From contig NZ_KB889965.1 in the NCBI RefSeq assembly GCF_000372865.1, forward strand, positions 2,346,547 to 2,410,546: a stretch of 64,000 nucleotides of DNA. The letters run 5' to 3'. This document shows positions 1-7,927 of the stretch, piece after piece (position 1 is the first letter of the stretch; each line of letters opens with the position of its first letter). The position numbers were made by a program, and so were the translations under genes. The notes beneath the pieces are model-generated. The model was not told where the DNA came from and did no database searches. It saw nothing but the letters and a program-made list of their open reading frames with translations. The DNA comes from Methylosarcina fibrata AML-C10. Its GTDB lineage: Bacteria; Pseudomonadota; Gammaproteobacteria; Methylococcales; Methylomonadaceae.

Positions 1-3000
1 TTTGGCCAAGTGTTCCAGGCTTGCAGTTGCCGAGCTTCTTCGGCACCGAGCAGACCGTGGGCGGCGATGGCTGCCTGCGGTTGGGCCAGGAGTTGGGCGA
101 GCAGGTTTTGGTAATGCCCGGCCAGGCGTTCAATGGTGGCGCCGTCGAACAGATCGCGGGCATAGGTGAAGAAGCCGCCGATGCGGCCTCGGCTGTCTTG
201 CCAGGTATCCAGGCTCAAGTCGAATTGGGCGGCGCCGTTGTCGCGGTCCAGGGCTTCGATTTGCCAGTCCTCGTGCTGCGCCAACAGGCCGATGTCGGTT
301 TGCTGGTGATTGATCAGGATCTGGAACAAGGGGTTTTGCCCTAGGCGGCGTTCGGGTTGCAGGGCGTCGACCAGATGTTCGAACGGCAGGTCGGGATGAG
401 CCTGGGCTTGCAGCAATGTCTGCTTGGTGTGTTGCAGCAGGGTGTCGAAACCGCTTTGCGCGTTAATCTGGCTGCGCAAGACCACGGTGTTGACGAAGTA
501 GCCGATCAGGTGTTGCGTTTCCGGGCGGTTGCGATTGGCCACGGGCAGGCCGATGCGCAGGTCGTTCTGGCCGCTGTAGCGGTACAGCAGCACGTTGAAG
601 GCGGCCAGCAGCAGCATGAACGGGGTGACGCCGTGTTGCCGCGCCACGGCCGGAAGCGCTTGGCTGACGGCTTCGGGCAACACGAAGTTGACGCGGCCGC
701 CGCGCTGGCTGGGTTCGGCCGGGCGGGCGCGGTCGTAGGGCAGTTCGATAACGGGTTGTTCGCCGCCCAACCACCCGGTCCAGTAGGCCAGCTGGCGTTC
801 GGCTTCGCCGGCTTCCAGCCAGTGGCGTTGCCAGGACGCGAAGTCGGCATGACGAATCGGCAACAGCGGCAAGCGCGGTTCGCGGCCGGCTTGAATCGCG
901 CCGTAGCATTCGGCGAATTCGGCCAACAAGCGGTTCAGCGACCAGCCATCGGCGATCAGATGATGCAGGGTCAGATTCAATTCGTGGCAGGCTTGGCCCT
1001 CTTGCGCCGGCAAGCGGACCAGCAGCATCCGCCACAGCGGACCGCGTTCCAGATCGAACGGGATCCGGGCTGATTGTTCGGCCAGTTGTGCGGCTTGGGC
1101 CTGGGCCTCGCCGCATGGCAACTCGCGGACATCGTGATACGCCAAGTCCACGTCGAAGGCCGGCAGAATCCGCTGGCGGGGCTGGCCGTCGACCGCATAA
1201 AACACGGTTCTCAATGCATCGTGGCGCAGCGCCAGCACGCCAAAGGCTTGCGTCAACACCTCGCAGTCCAGTTCGCCGACGATGCGCGCCCCGCCGGCAA
1301 TGTGGTAGGCCGTGCTCGATGGGTCCAGTTGCATCAGGAACCACAAACTTTCCTGGCCGTAAGTCAACAACAGCCCTTCGCTCTGTTCACCTTTGGCTAT
1401 CGGCGCTACGGTTGCAGTTGCGCTCTCGTTAACCTGGGCTTCGACTACGGCGGCGAATTCTCGCAGTTTCGGTTTCTCGAAAAAGAGTGCGGGCTCAACC
1501 GTTACGCCGAGTTGTTCGCTCAAGGCGGCAACGGCTTGGATGACGGCGATCGATTGGCCGCCCAAGGCAAAAAAGCTTTGCTGCGCCGAGACCGTGGCGA
1601 CGTTCAGTACCTCGCGCCAAATCATCGCAACACTGCGCTCGAAATCGGTCAATTCCTCGGCAGCCGCTTGTTCCGGTTGGCGCTGCCCGTCCCATTGCGA
1701 CGCATACACATCCAGAGCACCTTCGCGCCAGGCTTGATAACAGGCACGGCGTTGCAATTTACCGCTGCTGGTTTTAGGCAGAGCACCAGGATTGAGCAGC
1801 AAGATCAGTGTCGCCGGTTGTTGGCAGCACTGCGCCAGCGTGTCGTTGATGGCATCGAACAGATTTTCCGCCGGCACCCGTTTTTGCGTGCCACGGCCGA
1901 TTTCGGCGGCAATACCGATGCCCTCGCGGCCGTCGACATTGACCGAGAATGCGGCGATCCGGCCCTTGCGCAACAGTTTGATCTGTTCTTCCAAGGCTTG
2001 CTCAATATCTTGCGGATACAGGTTTTGGCCGCGAATCAGAATCATGTCCTTGACGCGTCCGGCCACGAACAGGCGGCCGTCGCGAACAAAGCCCAAATCG
2101 CCGGTGCGCAACCAGGTTTTGCCGTCCTCGTGAACAAAGGCTTCCAGCGTCGCCGCAGGATTTTGCCAATAACCGTGGGTAACGCTGGGGCCGCTGAACC
2201 GGATTTCGCCGATACGGCATTCGTCGCACTCGAGCCCGCTGGCGAGGTCGACAATCGCCAGTTGGTGTTCCGGCTGCACTCGCCCGCAATCGACGATGAC
2301 GCTGCCGCTTTCGGCCAATTCGGCGCGATGTTCGGCCAGCGCGTCGGCGGCGTAAACCACGGCATGCGCACCCTCACCGGGTAAGCCGCCGCTGACCAGC
2401 AAGGACGCTTCCGCCAGGCCGTAGCACGGGTACGGCGCGCTCGCCGGCAAACCCGCGATTGAAAATTTTTCCGCGAAGGAGGCCAGGGTTTCGTGGCGTA
2501 TCGGTTCGGCTCCGCAAAACGCCAGGCGCCAACTGTCCAGACGCAAGCCTACCAACTGCGCTTCGCCGATACGTTCGTTGCACAGACGGTAAGCAAAGTC
2601 CGGTCCGCCGCTGATGGTGCCGCCGAAACGCGAAACCGCTTCCAGCCAGCGCAGCGGCCGCTCCAGGAAATGGCGCGGCGACATCAAAGCCAGCGGAATG
2701 CCGCTATATAAAGGTTGCATCAGGCTGCCGACCAAACCCATGTCGTGGTAAAGCGGCAGCCAGCTGACGAACACGTCGTCTTCGTGTATCCCGAAACCGT
2801 GCTTGATCGCGCGCTGGTTGGCCAGCAGGTTGTCGTGGCCTACCATGACGCCTTTGGGACTAGCGGTAGAGCCCGACGTGTATTGCAAGAACGCCAAAGC
2901 ATCGCGGGCGATGACGGGCATGCGCCAGGCGGCGGCCTCGGCATTGTCGATTTGATCGACGGCAATCGCAGCCGGACGCTGGCTGACACATCGAGTTGCC

Positions 3001-3401
3001 AACGCCGCGTTCACGCTGTCCAGCAGTGCAGTATGGCTTAACACCAGTTTGGGTTGAGCATCGTGTAAGATCGACGCGACCCGCTTTAAGTGTTGCGGCG
3101 CTTGCGATTCGGGCGGATAAGCCGGCACCGCGATCACGCCGGCATAGAGGCAACCGAAGAAAGCGGCGACGTAATCGATGCCGCTGTGCAACAAGATCAA
3201 TGCCCTGTCGCCGGGCGCGCAAACCGTTTGCAAATGCGCGGCGACCGCGCGGGCGCGGCGGTCAAGATCGGCGAAACCGTAACTTAGAACCGCACCGTCG
3301 CCGTCGGCGATGCAATGCAAAGCGATGCGCTCGGGATGTCGTTCGGCGCGCCGGACTAACAAATCGACGAAATTTTGGGAGTGAGCGGGATTGAATGTCA
3401 T
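1..3401 (-). CDS. NRPS with FAAL loading domain, carrier and condensation domain (3' part outside window)
   Basis: The first about 1,133 codons of a large minus-strand synthetase are visible; the frame stays open to base 1. Residues about 1-590 are an AMP-binding domain of the fatty-acyl-AMP ligase type: core motif YTSGSTASPKG near residue 177 and the FAAL-typical LPLYHDMGLVG near 218. A carrier domain follows (LGGQS, phosphopantetheine Ser about 617), then a condensation domain with HHLIADG near 813, and the linker into a next module starts at the window edge. FAALs activate free fatty acids and load them on a carrier, so the product should start as an acylated peptide. The ATG at 3401 lies 8 bp after the dioxygenase stop, so the gene is the distal part of the operon with MbtH and thioesterase. 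The amino-acid substrates cannot be read because no amino-acid A domain is in view. Confidence 0.9.
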   Translation of the reverse strand, partial: MTFNPAHSQNFVDLLVRRAERHPERIALHCIADGDGAVLSYGFADLDRRARAVAAHLQTVCAPGDRALILLHSGIDYVAAFFGCLYAGVIAVPAYPPESQAPQHLKRVASILHDAQPKLVLSHTALLDSVNAALATRCVSQRPAAIAVDQIDNAEAAAWRMPVIARDALAFLQYTSGSTASPKGVMVGHDNLLANQRAIKHGFGIHEDDVFVSWLPLYHDMGLVGSLMQPLYSGIPLALMSPRHFLERPLRWLEAVSRFGGTISGGPDFAYRLCNERIGEAQLVGLRLDSWRLAFCGAEPIRHETLASFAEKFSIAGLPASAPYPCYGLAEASLLVSGGLPGEGAHAVVYAADALAEHRAELAESGSVIVDCGRVQPEHQLAIVDLASGLECDECRIGEIRFSGPSVTHGYWQNPAATLEAFVHEDGKTWLRTGDLGFVRDGRLFVAGRVKDMILIRGQNLYPQDIEQALEEQIKLLRKGRIAAFSVNVDGREGIGIAAEIGRGTQKRVPAENLFDAINDTLAQCCQQPATLILLLNPGALPKTSSGKLQRRACYQAWREGALDVYASQWDGQRQPEQAAAEELTDFERSVAMIWREVLNVATVSAQQSFFALGGQSIAVIQAVAALSEQLGVTVEPALFFEKPKLREFAAVVEAQVNESATATVAPIAKGEQSEGLLLTYGQESLWFLMQLDPSSTAYHIAGGARIVGELDCEVLTQAFGVLALRHDALRTVFYAVDGQPRQRILPAFDVDLAYHDVRELPCGEAQAQAAQLAEQSARIPFDLERGPLWRMLLVRLPAQEGQACHELNLTLHHLIADGWSLNRLLAEFAECYGAIQAGREPRLPLLPIRHADFASWQRHWLEAGEAERQLAYWTGWLGGEQPVIELPYDRARPAEPSQRGGRVNFVLPEAVSQALPAVARQHGVTPFMLLLAAFNVLLYRYSGQNDLRIGLPVANRNRPETQHLIGYFVNTVVLRSQINAQSGFDTLLQHTKQTLLQAQAHPDLPFEHLVDALQPERRLGQNPLFQILINHQQTDIGLLAQHEDWQIEALDRDNGAAQFDLSLDTWQDSRGRIGGFFTYARDLFDGATIERLAGHYQNLLAQLLAQPQAAIAAHGLLGAEEARQLQAWNTWP

Positions 3402-3409
3402 CGTGATCG

Positions 3410-4396
3410 TTACGCGGAAAGGGTTTGCGAATAAGGTTCGGCCATCGCCACCACGACTTTGCGCGGACCGCTGAACGGCGCGCGGGCGTGGGCGGCCAGC
3501 ATGTTGTCCAGCATCATTACGTCGCCGGTTTGCCAGGGAAAGCCGATGGTCAGTTCGTCGAGCACGCCGCGAATTTCAGCTAAAATACTGTCTTCGATGG
3601 CGCTGCCGTCGCCGTAATACACGTTGCGAGGCAAATCTTCCGGCTCCAGTATTTCGAGCAAGGCTTCGCGCACGTCCGGCTCCAGGTTAGAGACATGAAA
3701 CAAATGCGCCTGATTGAACCAGACCCAATCGCCGGTAACGGGATGTTGCGCGGTGGCTTGGCAGACCTGCCGGGTGCGCAGTTCGCCGTCGTCCTTCCAT
3801 TCGCAGGCGATGCCGTGTTCGCGGCAGTAGCCCTCGACCACGGCCGGTTCTTCGCTGTTGAACACTTGCGTCCACGGTACATCCAGGCCGTTGCCGAAAT
3901 TGCGCACGTACATCAGGCCTTGTTGTTCGAAGCGTCGGCGGATGGCGGGATCGATGCGGCGATAGATTTCGCGGCTATCGGCGATCGGCGTTTCGCCGCC
4001 CTGTTCGGCGACCAGCGCGCTGTAAAACCAGATTTTCATCGGCCATGCGCGGGTATAGGCCTGTTCGTTATGCAGAGGAATGGATTGGTGCGGCGGATAT
4101 TCGGTCGAGGTATACACGCCCTCTTCCACCTTGGTGCGCGGGGTGGAACCGAACTCGTAACTCAACAAAGGATGGCCGAAACCGGCGGCGAAGGCTTTGA
4201 ACTCGGCCGGACCGGATACGCTAAATCCGCGAAACAGCAGGCCGCCGCAACGCAGTAATTCGCGCTCGGCCAGCCGCCGTAAATCGTCCGCCACGTCCAG
4301 CAATGCGACGCCTTGAACCGCAGGCCTGACCAGCAAGGGTAAGCCGCTGGCGGCAATCAGATTTTCCGTTATCAAGTTCGGAGCTTTGGCGTTCAT
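3410..4396 (-). CDS. SyrP-like TauD-family Fe(II)/2-oxoglutarate dioxygenase
   Basis: The 328-residue protein is a TauD/TfdA-family oxygenase. The facial triad is visible as H109-N-E111 (LHNEQAY) and H303 in AAHARAPFSGPRK, with R312 placed to bind 2-oxoglutarate. The HxE rather than HxD ligand pair followed by AYxxxWP resembles SyrP-type enzymes, which beta-hydroxylate aspartate on a carrier protein. In siderophore pathways this creates a beta-hydroxy-carboxylate iron ligand. I chose the ATG at 4396; an in-frame TTG at 4465 would add 23 unconvincing residues. It lies between thioesterase and NRPS on the same strand, so its likely role is tailoring an NRPS-bound residue. The exact substrate (Asp, His or other) is inferred, not shown. 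Confidence 0.8.
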   Translation of the reverse strand: MNAKAPNLITENLIAASGLPLLVRPAVQGVALLDVADDLRRLAERELLRCGGLLFRGFSVSGPAEFKAFAAGFGHPLLSYEFGSTPRTKVEEGVYTSTEYPPHQSIPLHNEQAYTRAWPMKIWFYSALVAEQGGETPIADSREIYRRIDPAIRRRFEQQGLMYVRNFGNGLDVPWTQVFNSEEPAVVEGYCREHGIACEWKDDGELRTRQVCQATAQHPVTGDWVWFNQAHLFHVSNLEPDVREALLEILEPEDLPRNVYYGDGSAIEDSILAEIRGVLDELTIGFPWQTGDVMMLDNMLAAHARAPFSGPRKVVVAMAEPYSQTLSA

Positions 4397-4435
4397 GGAG
4401 AGTGTTAAGTCAGAAAATTGAATCAAAACCGTCGA

Positions 4436-4525
4436 GCATTCGGGTGTTTGCCCTGAGAGAAACAACTACGTGGAGAAATGAGATGATGCCATTAGAAAGT
4501 CTCGGCAAGGCAAACACCCGAATGC
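4436..4525. repeat. 17-bp perfect inverted repeat between dioxygenase and thioesterase genes
   Basis: GCATTCGGGTGTTTGCC at 4436-4452 is exactly reverse-complementary to GGCAAACACCCGAATGC at 4509-4525, with 56 bp between. The second arm is inside the last codons of the thioesterase gene, the first is in the leader of the dioxygenase gene. It could form a hairpin in the operon mRNA or be the scar of a small inverted duplication. There is no T-run, so it is not a classical terminator. Confidence 0.75.
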
Positions 4526-5220
4526 GTGGCCCGGGCGCTGTTCAAGTAACGGATTAAGGTGACCAAAACCCGCGTTTCTTGGGTTTGAATGAAAAAGTGG
4601 TCTCCGTCGAAAATATCCAACGTGAAATCGGCATTGGTTTCCAGCTGCCATGCGCCCAAGGTTTCCGGCGTGGTCTCGTCTTGTTTGCCGGCCAGCACAT
4701 GTACCGGCACGGTTAACAGCGGACGTTGCGGCCTTCGATAGCGGGCGCATAAGCCGAAATCGGCGCGCAATATCGGTAGCGTCAGCGCCATCAGTTCCTC
4801 GCTGGCCAATACGGCGGAATCGGTGCCGTTCAAACGCCGCATTTCCGCCCGCAACTCTTCATCGGTTTCCAGATTTTCGAAACGGCGATTGTCGCGGCGG
4901 CTGGGTGCATGCGTCCCCGAAACGATCAGCGCGCGGGGCATGGGAAAGCCGCGCTCGCGTAAGGTGTGCGCCGTTTCGAACGCGACCAGCGCCCCGAAAC
5001 TATGGCCGAACAGCGCATAAGGCTGATCCGTAAAACCGGCTATCTCGGCAATCAGCGTTTCGATCAGACTGTTCCAGTCCCGCGCCAACAGCTCTGACAG
5101 GCGAATTCCGCGACCAGGCAGTTCCACCGGTTGTATTTCCAGCCAGTCCGGCACTTGTCGGCGCCAGCGCGAGTAAACCATCGCGCTGGCACCGGCGTAG
5201 GGAAAACACATTAGACGCAT
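4492..5220 (-). CDS. Type II thioesterase (GrsT-like alpha/beta hydrolase)
   Basis: This 242-residue alpha/beta hydrolase has the nucleophile elbow GHSFG (S74), an early FPYAGAS oxyanion segment and a C-terminal catalytic histidine in DGDHFF (H208). Length and motifs fit stand-alone type II thioesterases that free mis-primed or stalled carrier domains of NRPSs. Its ATG at 5220 is 4 bp after the mbtH stop, so the two are co-transcribed. Its last codons contain one arm of the 17-bp inverted repeat shared with the following leader. Confidence 0.9.
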   Translation of the reverse strand: MRLMCFPYAGASAMVYSRWRRQVPDWLEIQPVELPGRGIRLSELLARDWNSLIETLIAEIAGFTDQPYALFGHSFGALVAFETAHTLRERGFPMPRALIVSGTHAPSRRDNRRFENLETDEELRAEMRRLNGTDSAVLASEELMALTLPILRADFGLCARYRRPQRPLLTVPVHVLAGKQDETTPETLGAWQLETNADFTLDIFDGDHFFIQTQETRVLVTLIRYLNSARATHSGVCLAETF

Positions 5221-5224
5221 GCCG

Positions 5225-5440
5225 TTATCCTTGCGCTTGCTCTTCCATGAATCGGCGGAGGCTTAAGGGACGCATGTCGGTCCACACCTGTTCGATGTAT
5301 TCCAGGCATTCTTTTTTCACGCCGGACTTGCCGACCGTGCGCCAGCCGTTTGGCACGGCTTTGTAATCCGGCCAGATCGAATATTGCTCTTCGCCGTTGA
5401 CCACGACTTGAAAAATGGTGTCTTCGCTATCGATACTCAT
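5225..5440 (-). CDS. MbtH-like NRPS chaperone
   Basis: The 71-residue protein has the MbtH signature: [10 protein letters not shown] near residues 15-24, the GW pair in VPNGWRTVG, and a C-terminal stretch containing WTDMRPLSL. MbtH proteins bind adenylation domains of NRPSs and are needed for their folding or activity. It sits between the acyltransferase and the thioesterase in one tightly packed operon, so the NRPS at the window start is its obvious client. Confidence 0.93.
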   Translation of the reverse strand: MSIDSEDTIFQVVVNGEEQYSIWPDYKAVPNGWRTVGKSGVKKECLEYIEQVWTDMRPLSLRRFMEEQAQG

Positions 5441-5447
5441 AACTATC

Positions 5448-6479
5448 CTATACGCAAAATTGGTCGAAAAAAGCTTCCCGCGACAGCATCATCAATGCGG
5501 CGCGCTTGTGCGGAAAATCAAATTCCTTGGGTTTGCAAAAGCCGGCCTGTTGCATGTAAGCGATCATCTTGGCGTTGTCGGCACGCGGTTCGGCCACCAC
5601 GTTGCGGGTGCGCGGATCGTCGAGAAACATGAAATGGGCCAGCGACGGCAACCAGGCCGCGACCCGGTGCGGGCCGCGCCAGCGCTCCTCACCAACCAGC
5701 ATGTGCACGCCGCGGTCGTAATCGTCGACGTCGTAATACGGCGCGATGCGGTCTTCCTTGGCCCAGTAGATTTCAAAGTAACCGAACGGCTCGCCGTCGA
5801 AACAGCCGAATACCGGATGCATGTGGGCATCTGCGGTCACTTTCTGCAAGTAGTCGTGGTGCATGTCCTTGCTGCCGGCTAATTCCCAGAACGCCGATAC
5901 CCTGGGATTGTTGTGCCAGGCATGGAAGATGTCCAGATCGATGTCCGGATCGACGGTACGAAATGACAGCGTCAGACCCTGTACCGGCAAATGGCGGCTG
6001 TACACCTCACCGGAGGCGACTGTCGGCCGCATCGGGTGGCGTTTGCCGTCAGTGATGGCGTATTGCAGCGGGAACGGATGATTGCGCGCTTTCGGCAAAT
6101 ACAGATCGGCGATTTGCCGCATCATGCCACGGCGGCTAACAACGGCGTTTTGAATTTCATCGGATAAGACGGCGAAACCGTCTTTGACCAGAGCGTCGAT
6201 CAAACCGGGATACTTTGCCAGAGACAGTTCGATTTCCAGCAAGTGTGGCCGGTTGTCGAATAAATCCTGTAAGCCCAAGACCATGACGGGGACAATCGCA
6301 GAGTTATCGGAGGCGTTAATCTCGCTGAGTTGCAGTTCCATCAAACTGCCGAGATCCGAAGCCATTTGCAGTTTGGCAACTGGCTGTTGATCTATGCTCA
6401 ACAATAACTCCGTTTCATCGGAGTGCAATGCCAAATGCCTACCATTAACCAAGCGCTGAGCTGGATCGATTATTTTCAT
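5448..6479 (-). CDS. IucB/AlcB-type siderophore N-acyltransferase
   Basis: The 343-residue protein has an about 140-residue N-terminal extension and a C-terminal GNAT domain of the siderophore acyltransferase class (IucB, AlcB, RhbD, MbtK). Marks are [14 protein letters not shown], the HHDYLQK segment, [18 protein letters not shown], the acyl-CoA loop around [16 protein letters not shown], and EPRADNAKM. These enzymes acylate the N-hydroxy side chain of lysine, ornithine or a diamine to give the hydroxamate. The gene follows the IucD-like hydroxylase, which provides the substrate. A Fur-box palindrome lies 37 bp upstream of its ATG, so the acyltransferase-to-NRPS segment probably has its own iron-repressed promoter. 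The acyl group is not predictable from sequence. Confidence 0.85.
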   Translation of the reverse strand: MKIIDPAQRLVNGRHLALHSDETELLLSIDQQPVAKLQMASDLGSLMELQLSEINASDNSAIVPVMVLGLQDLFDNRPHLLEIELSLAKYPGLIDALVKDGFAVLSDEIQNAVVSRRGMMRQIADLYLPKARNHPFPLQYAITDGKRHPMRPTVASGEVYSRHLPVQGLTLSFRTVDPDIDLDIFHAWHNNPRVSAFWELAGSKDMHHDYLQKVTADAHMHPVFGCFDGEPFGYFEIYWAKEDRIAPYYDVDDYDRGVHMLVGEERWRGPHRVAAWLPSLAHFMFLDDPRTRNVVAEPRADNAKMIAYMQQAGFCKPKEFDFPHKRAALMMLSREAFFDQFCV

Positions 6480-6515
6480 GAGAATTTCAAATATCCTAAA
6501 ACGAAACTATATACT

Positions 6516-6534
6516 AATGATAATGATTATCATT
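6516..6534. promoter_or_regulatory. Fur box upstream of the acyltransferase-NRPS operon
   Basis: AATGATAATGATTATCATT is an almost perfect dyad close to the Fur consensus GATAATGATAATCATTATC. It lies between the iucD-like stop (6552) and the acyltransferase start (6479), pointing to an internal iron-repressed promoter. Confidence 0.85.
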
Positions 6535-6551
6535 TAAATGTCAAATATTCC

Positions 6552-7889
6552 TTATCCCACTCGATAAATCTTTGCCGCCTCCATTGCCTTTACTGCTTTG
6601 TCCGCTGTCTCGGTTCGTCCGCCGGCCCAACGCACCGGAGACGGGAAAGGATCAACGTCGTAGACGGCTTCTTCCAGCAAACTGTTGATGATGACCGCCG
6701 CACGCCAAGCCGCCAGACTAAGCTGTGCATCGGCGACGCCGTGACTGTTGCGGCCGGCATTTTGCATGTAAATGCGATGCCCGTCCGGGCCGTCCCACGG
6801 TACCTGGTAGTCCGCCGTTAGTCTCGGGAATCCGTCCTGATCCAGATCCAGACGTTCGATCAGCGGCGCAAGACAGGCCGGTAATTGATAGCGGTAACCG
6901 GTAGCAAGTACAATCCGGTCGACACTGATGGTTTCATCGGCATTGTTGAAACCATTGCGCATGTGCAGATGGAATCCGACCTTGTCGCGCCCCATCAAAT
7001 GGACGTCCCGATACGGCATGATCGTGTACGGCGTAATATCGCGGTTCAGAAAATCGGTGTCGTACAGATATTGCGAAAGCACCTGCAGCGTGGCTGGAGA
7101 TACGCCGTCTCCGGTCAGTTTGTGCGAAGCGACGATCGGCGGCTTGCGTTGCTCGGGCAAGGCGTGAAAATGCCGCACGTAGTCGGGCGTGAAATATTCG
7201 TTGATAAACGACGTTTCGTCCAGCGGATCCAGATTCGGGCGGCGGCTGACCCAAATGATTTCGTCGGCCTTGCCTCGATTGCCGGCCATCAAATCCAAAA
7301 AGATTTCCGCGCCGCTCTGGCCGCCGCCGACGATCGCAACCCGCTTGCCGGTGACAGAGAAATCCGAACCGACATAGCCGTGGCTATGCAGGCAATGATC
7401 GCCAAAATAACGTTCGACCCAGGCCGGAATGTGCGGCCTCATGCCGGTCGCAACGACCAGATGCCTCGCGCGCACGTCGCGCAATCCCTCGCCGTTCAAA
7501 CGAAAACCGCCATCAACGAATGCCACTTCGTCCACACCGCTGGAGAATTGCAGGCTGGGCAGTTGCTCGGCCACCCAGCGCAGGTAATCGGCAAATTCGA
7601 CTCGCCGCACTCTGGGATAATCGGCATTGACGAAACGATAAAAACGGCCTTTGTCGACCAAGTATGACAAGAAACTGTAGGGATTGCAGGGATCGACCGG
7701 GGTAACCAGATCCTTTAAATACGAGGTTTGCATTTGCGTGCCGGGCAGCATCATGCCCGGATGCCAATTGAAGCCGCCCCGGCGCTCGAAGAAACGCGCC
7801 CGGAAGTGCTGCACCTTCGACAGCAACGCCGCCAGACTGAGATTAAAAGGCCCGATGCCGATACCGGCCAGGTCAAGACTATCGTTCAT
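6552..7889 (-). CDS. L-lysine/L-ornithine N-monooxygenase (IucD/PvdA family)
   Basis: This 445-residue flavoprotein has the FAD-binding GIGPFNLSLAAL at the N-terminus, the family-typical FNWHPGM and MQTSYLKDLVTP segments, the NADPH-binding VGGGQSGAE near the middle, and the C-terminal LATGYRY motif. These enzymes hydroxylate the terminal amine of lysine (IucD) or ornithine (PvdA, SidA), the first step of hydroxamate formation. The N-terminal half resembles IucD more than PvdA, so N6-hydroxylysine is my guess. It lies downstream of the acylase and 73 bp upstream of the acyltransferase, which would use its product. Confidence 0.9.
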   Translation of the reverse strand: MNDSLDLAGIGIGPFNLSLAALLSKVQHFRARFFERRGGFNWHPGMMLPGTQMQTSYLKDLVTPVDPCNPYSFLSYLVDKGRFYRFVNADYPRVRRVEFADYLRWVAEQLPSLQFSSGVDEVAFVDGGFRLNGEGLRDVRARHLVVATGMRPHIPAWVERYFGDHCLHSHGYVGSDFSVTGKRVAIVGGGQSGAEIFLDLMAGNRGKADEIIWVSRRPNLDPLDETSFINEYFTPDYVRHFHALPEQRKPPIVASHKLTGDGVSPATLQVLSQYLYDTDFLNRDITPYTIMPYRDVHLMGRDKVGFHLHMRNGFNNADETISVDRIVLATGYRYQLPACLAPLIERLDLDQDGFPRLTADYQVPWDGPDGHRIYMQNAGRNSHGVADAQLSLAAWRAAVIINSLLEEAVYDVDPFPSPVRWAGGRTETADKAVKAMEAAKIYRVG

Positions 7890-7927
7890 GGCTGTTTCCT
7901 GTGGTTAAATTTAAAATGATGGAGCGC

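Noticed and set aside
21-3394. Long open frames on the plus strand opposite the NRPS (for example 357-1073 and 1074-2384)
   Set aside because: They are antisense shadows of the GC-rich NRPS frame; the minus strand shows clear FAAL, carrier and condensation motifs throughout.
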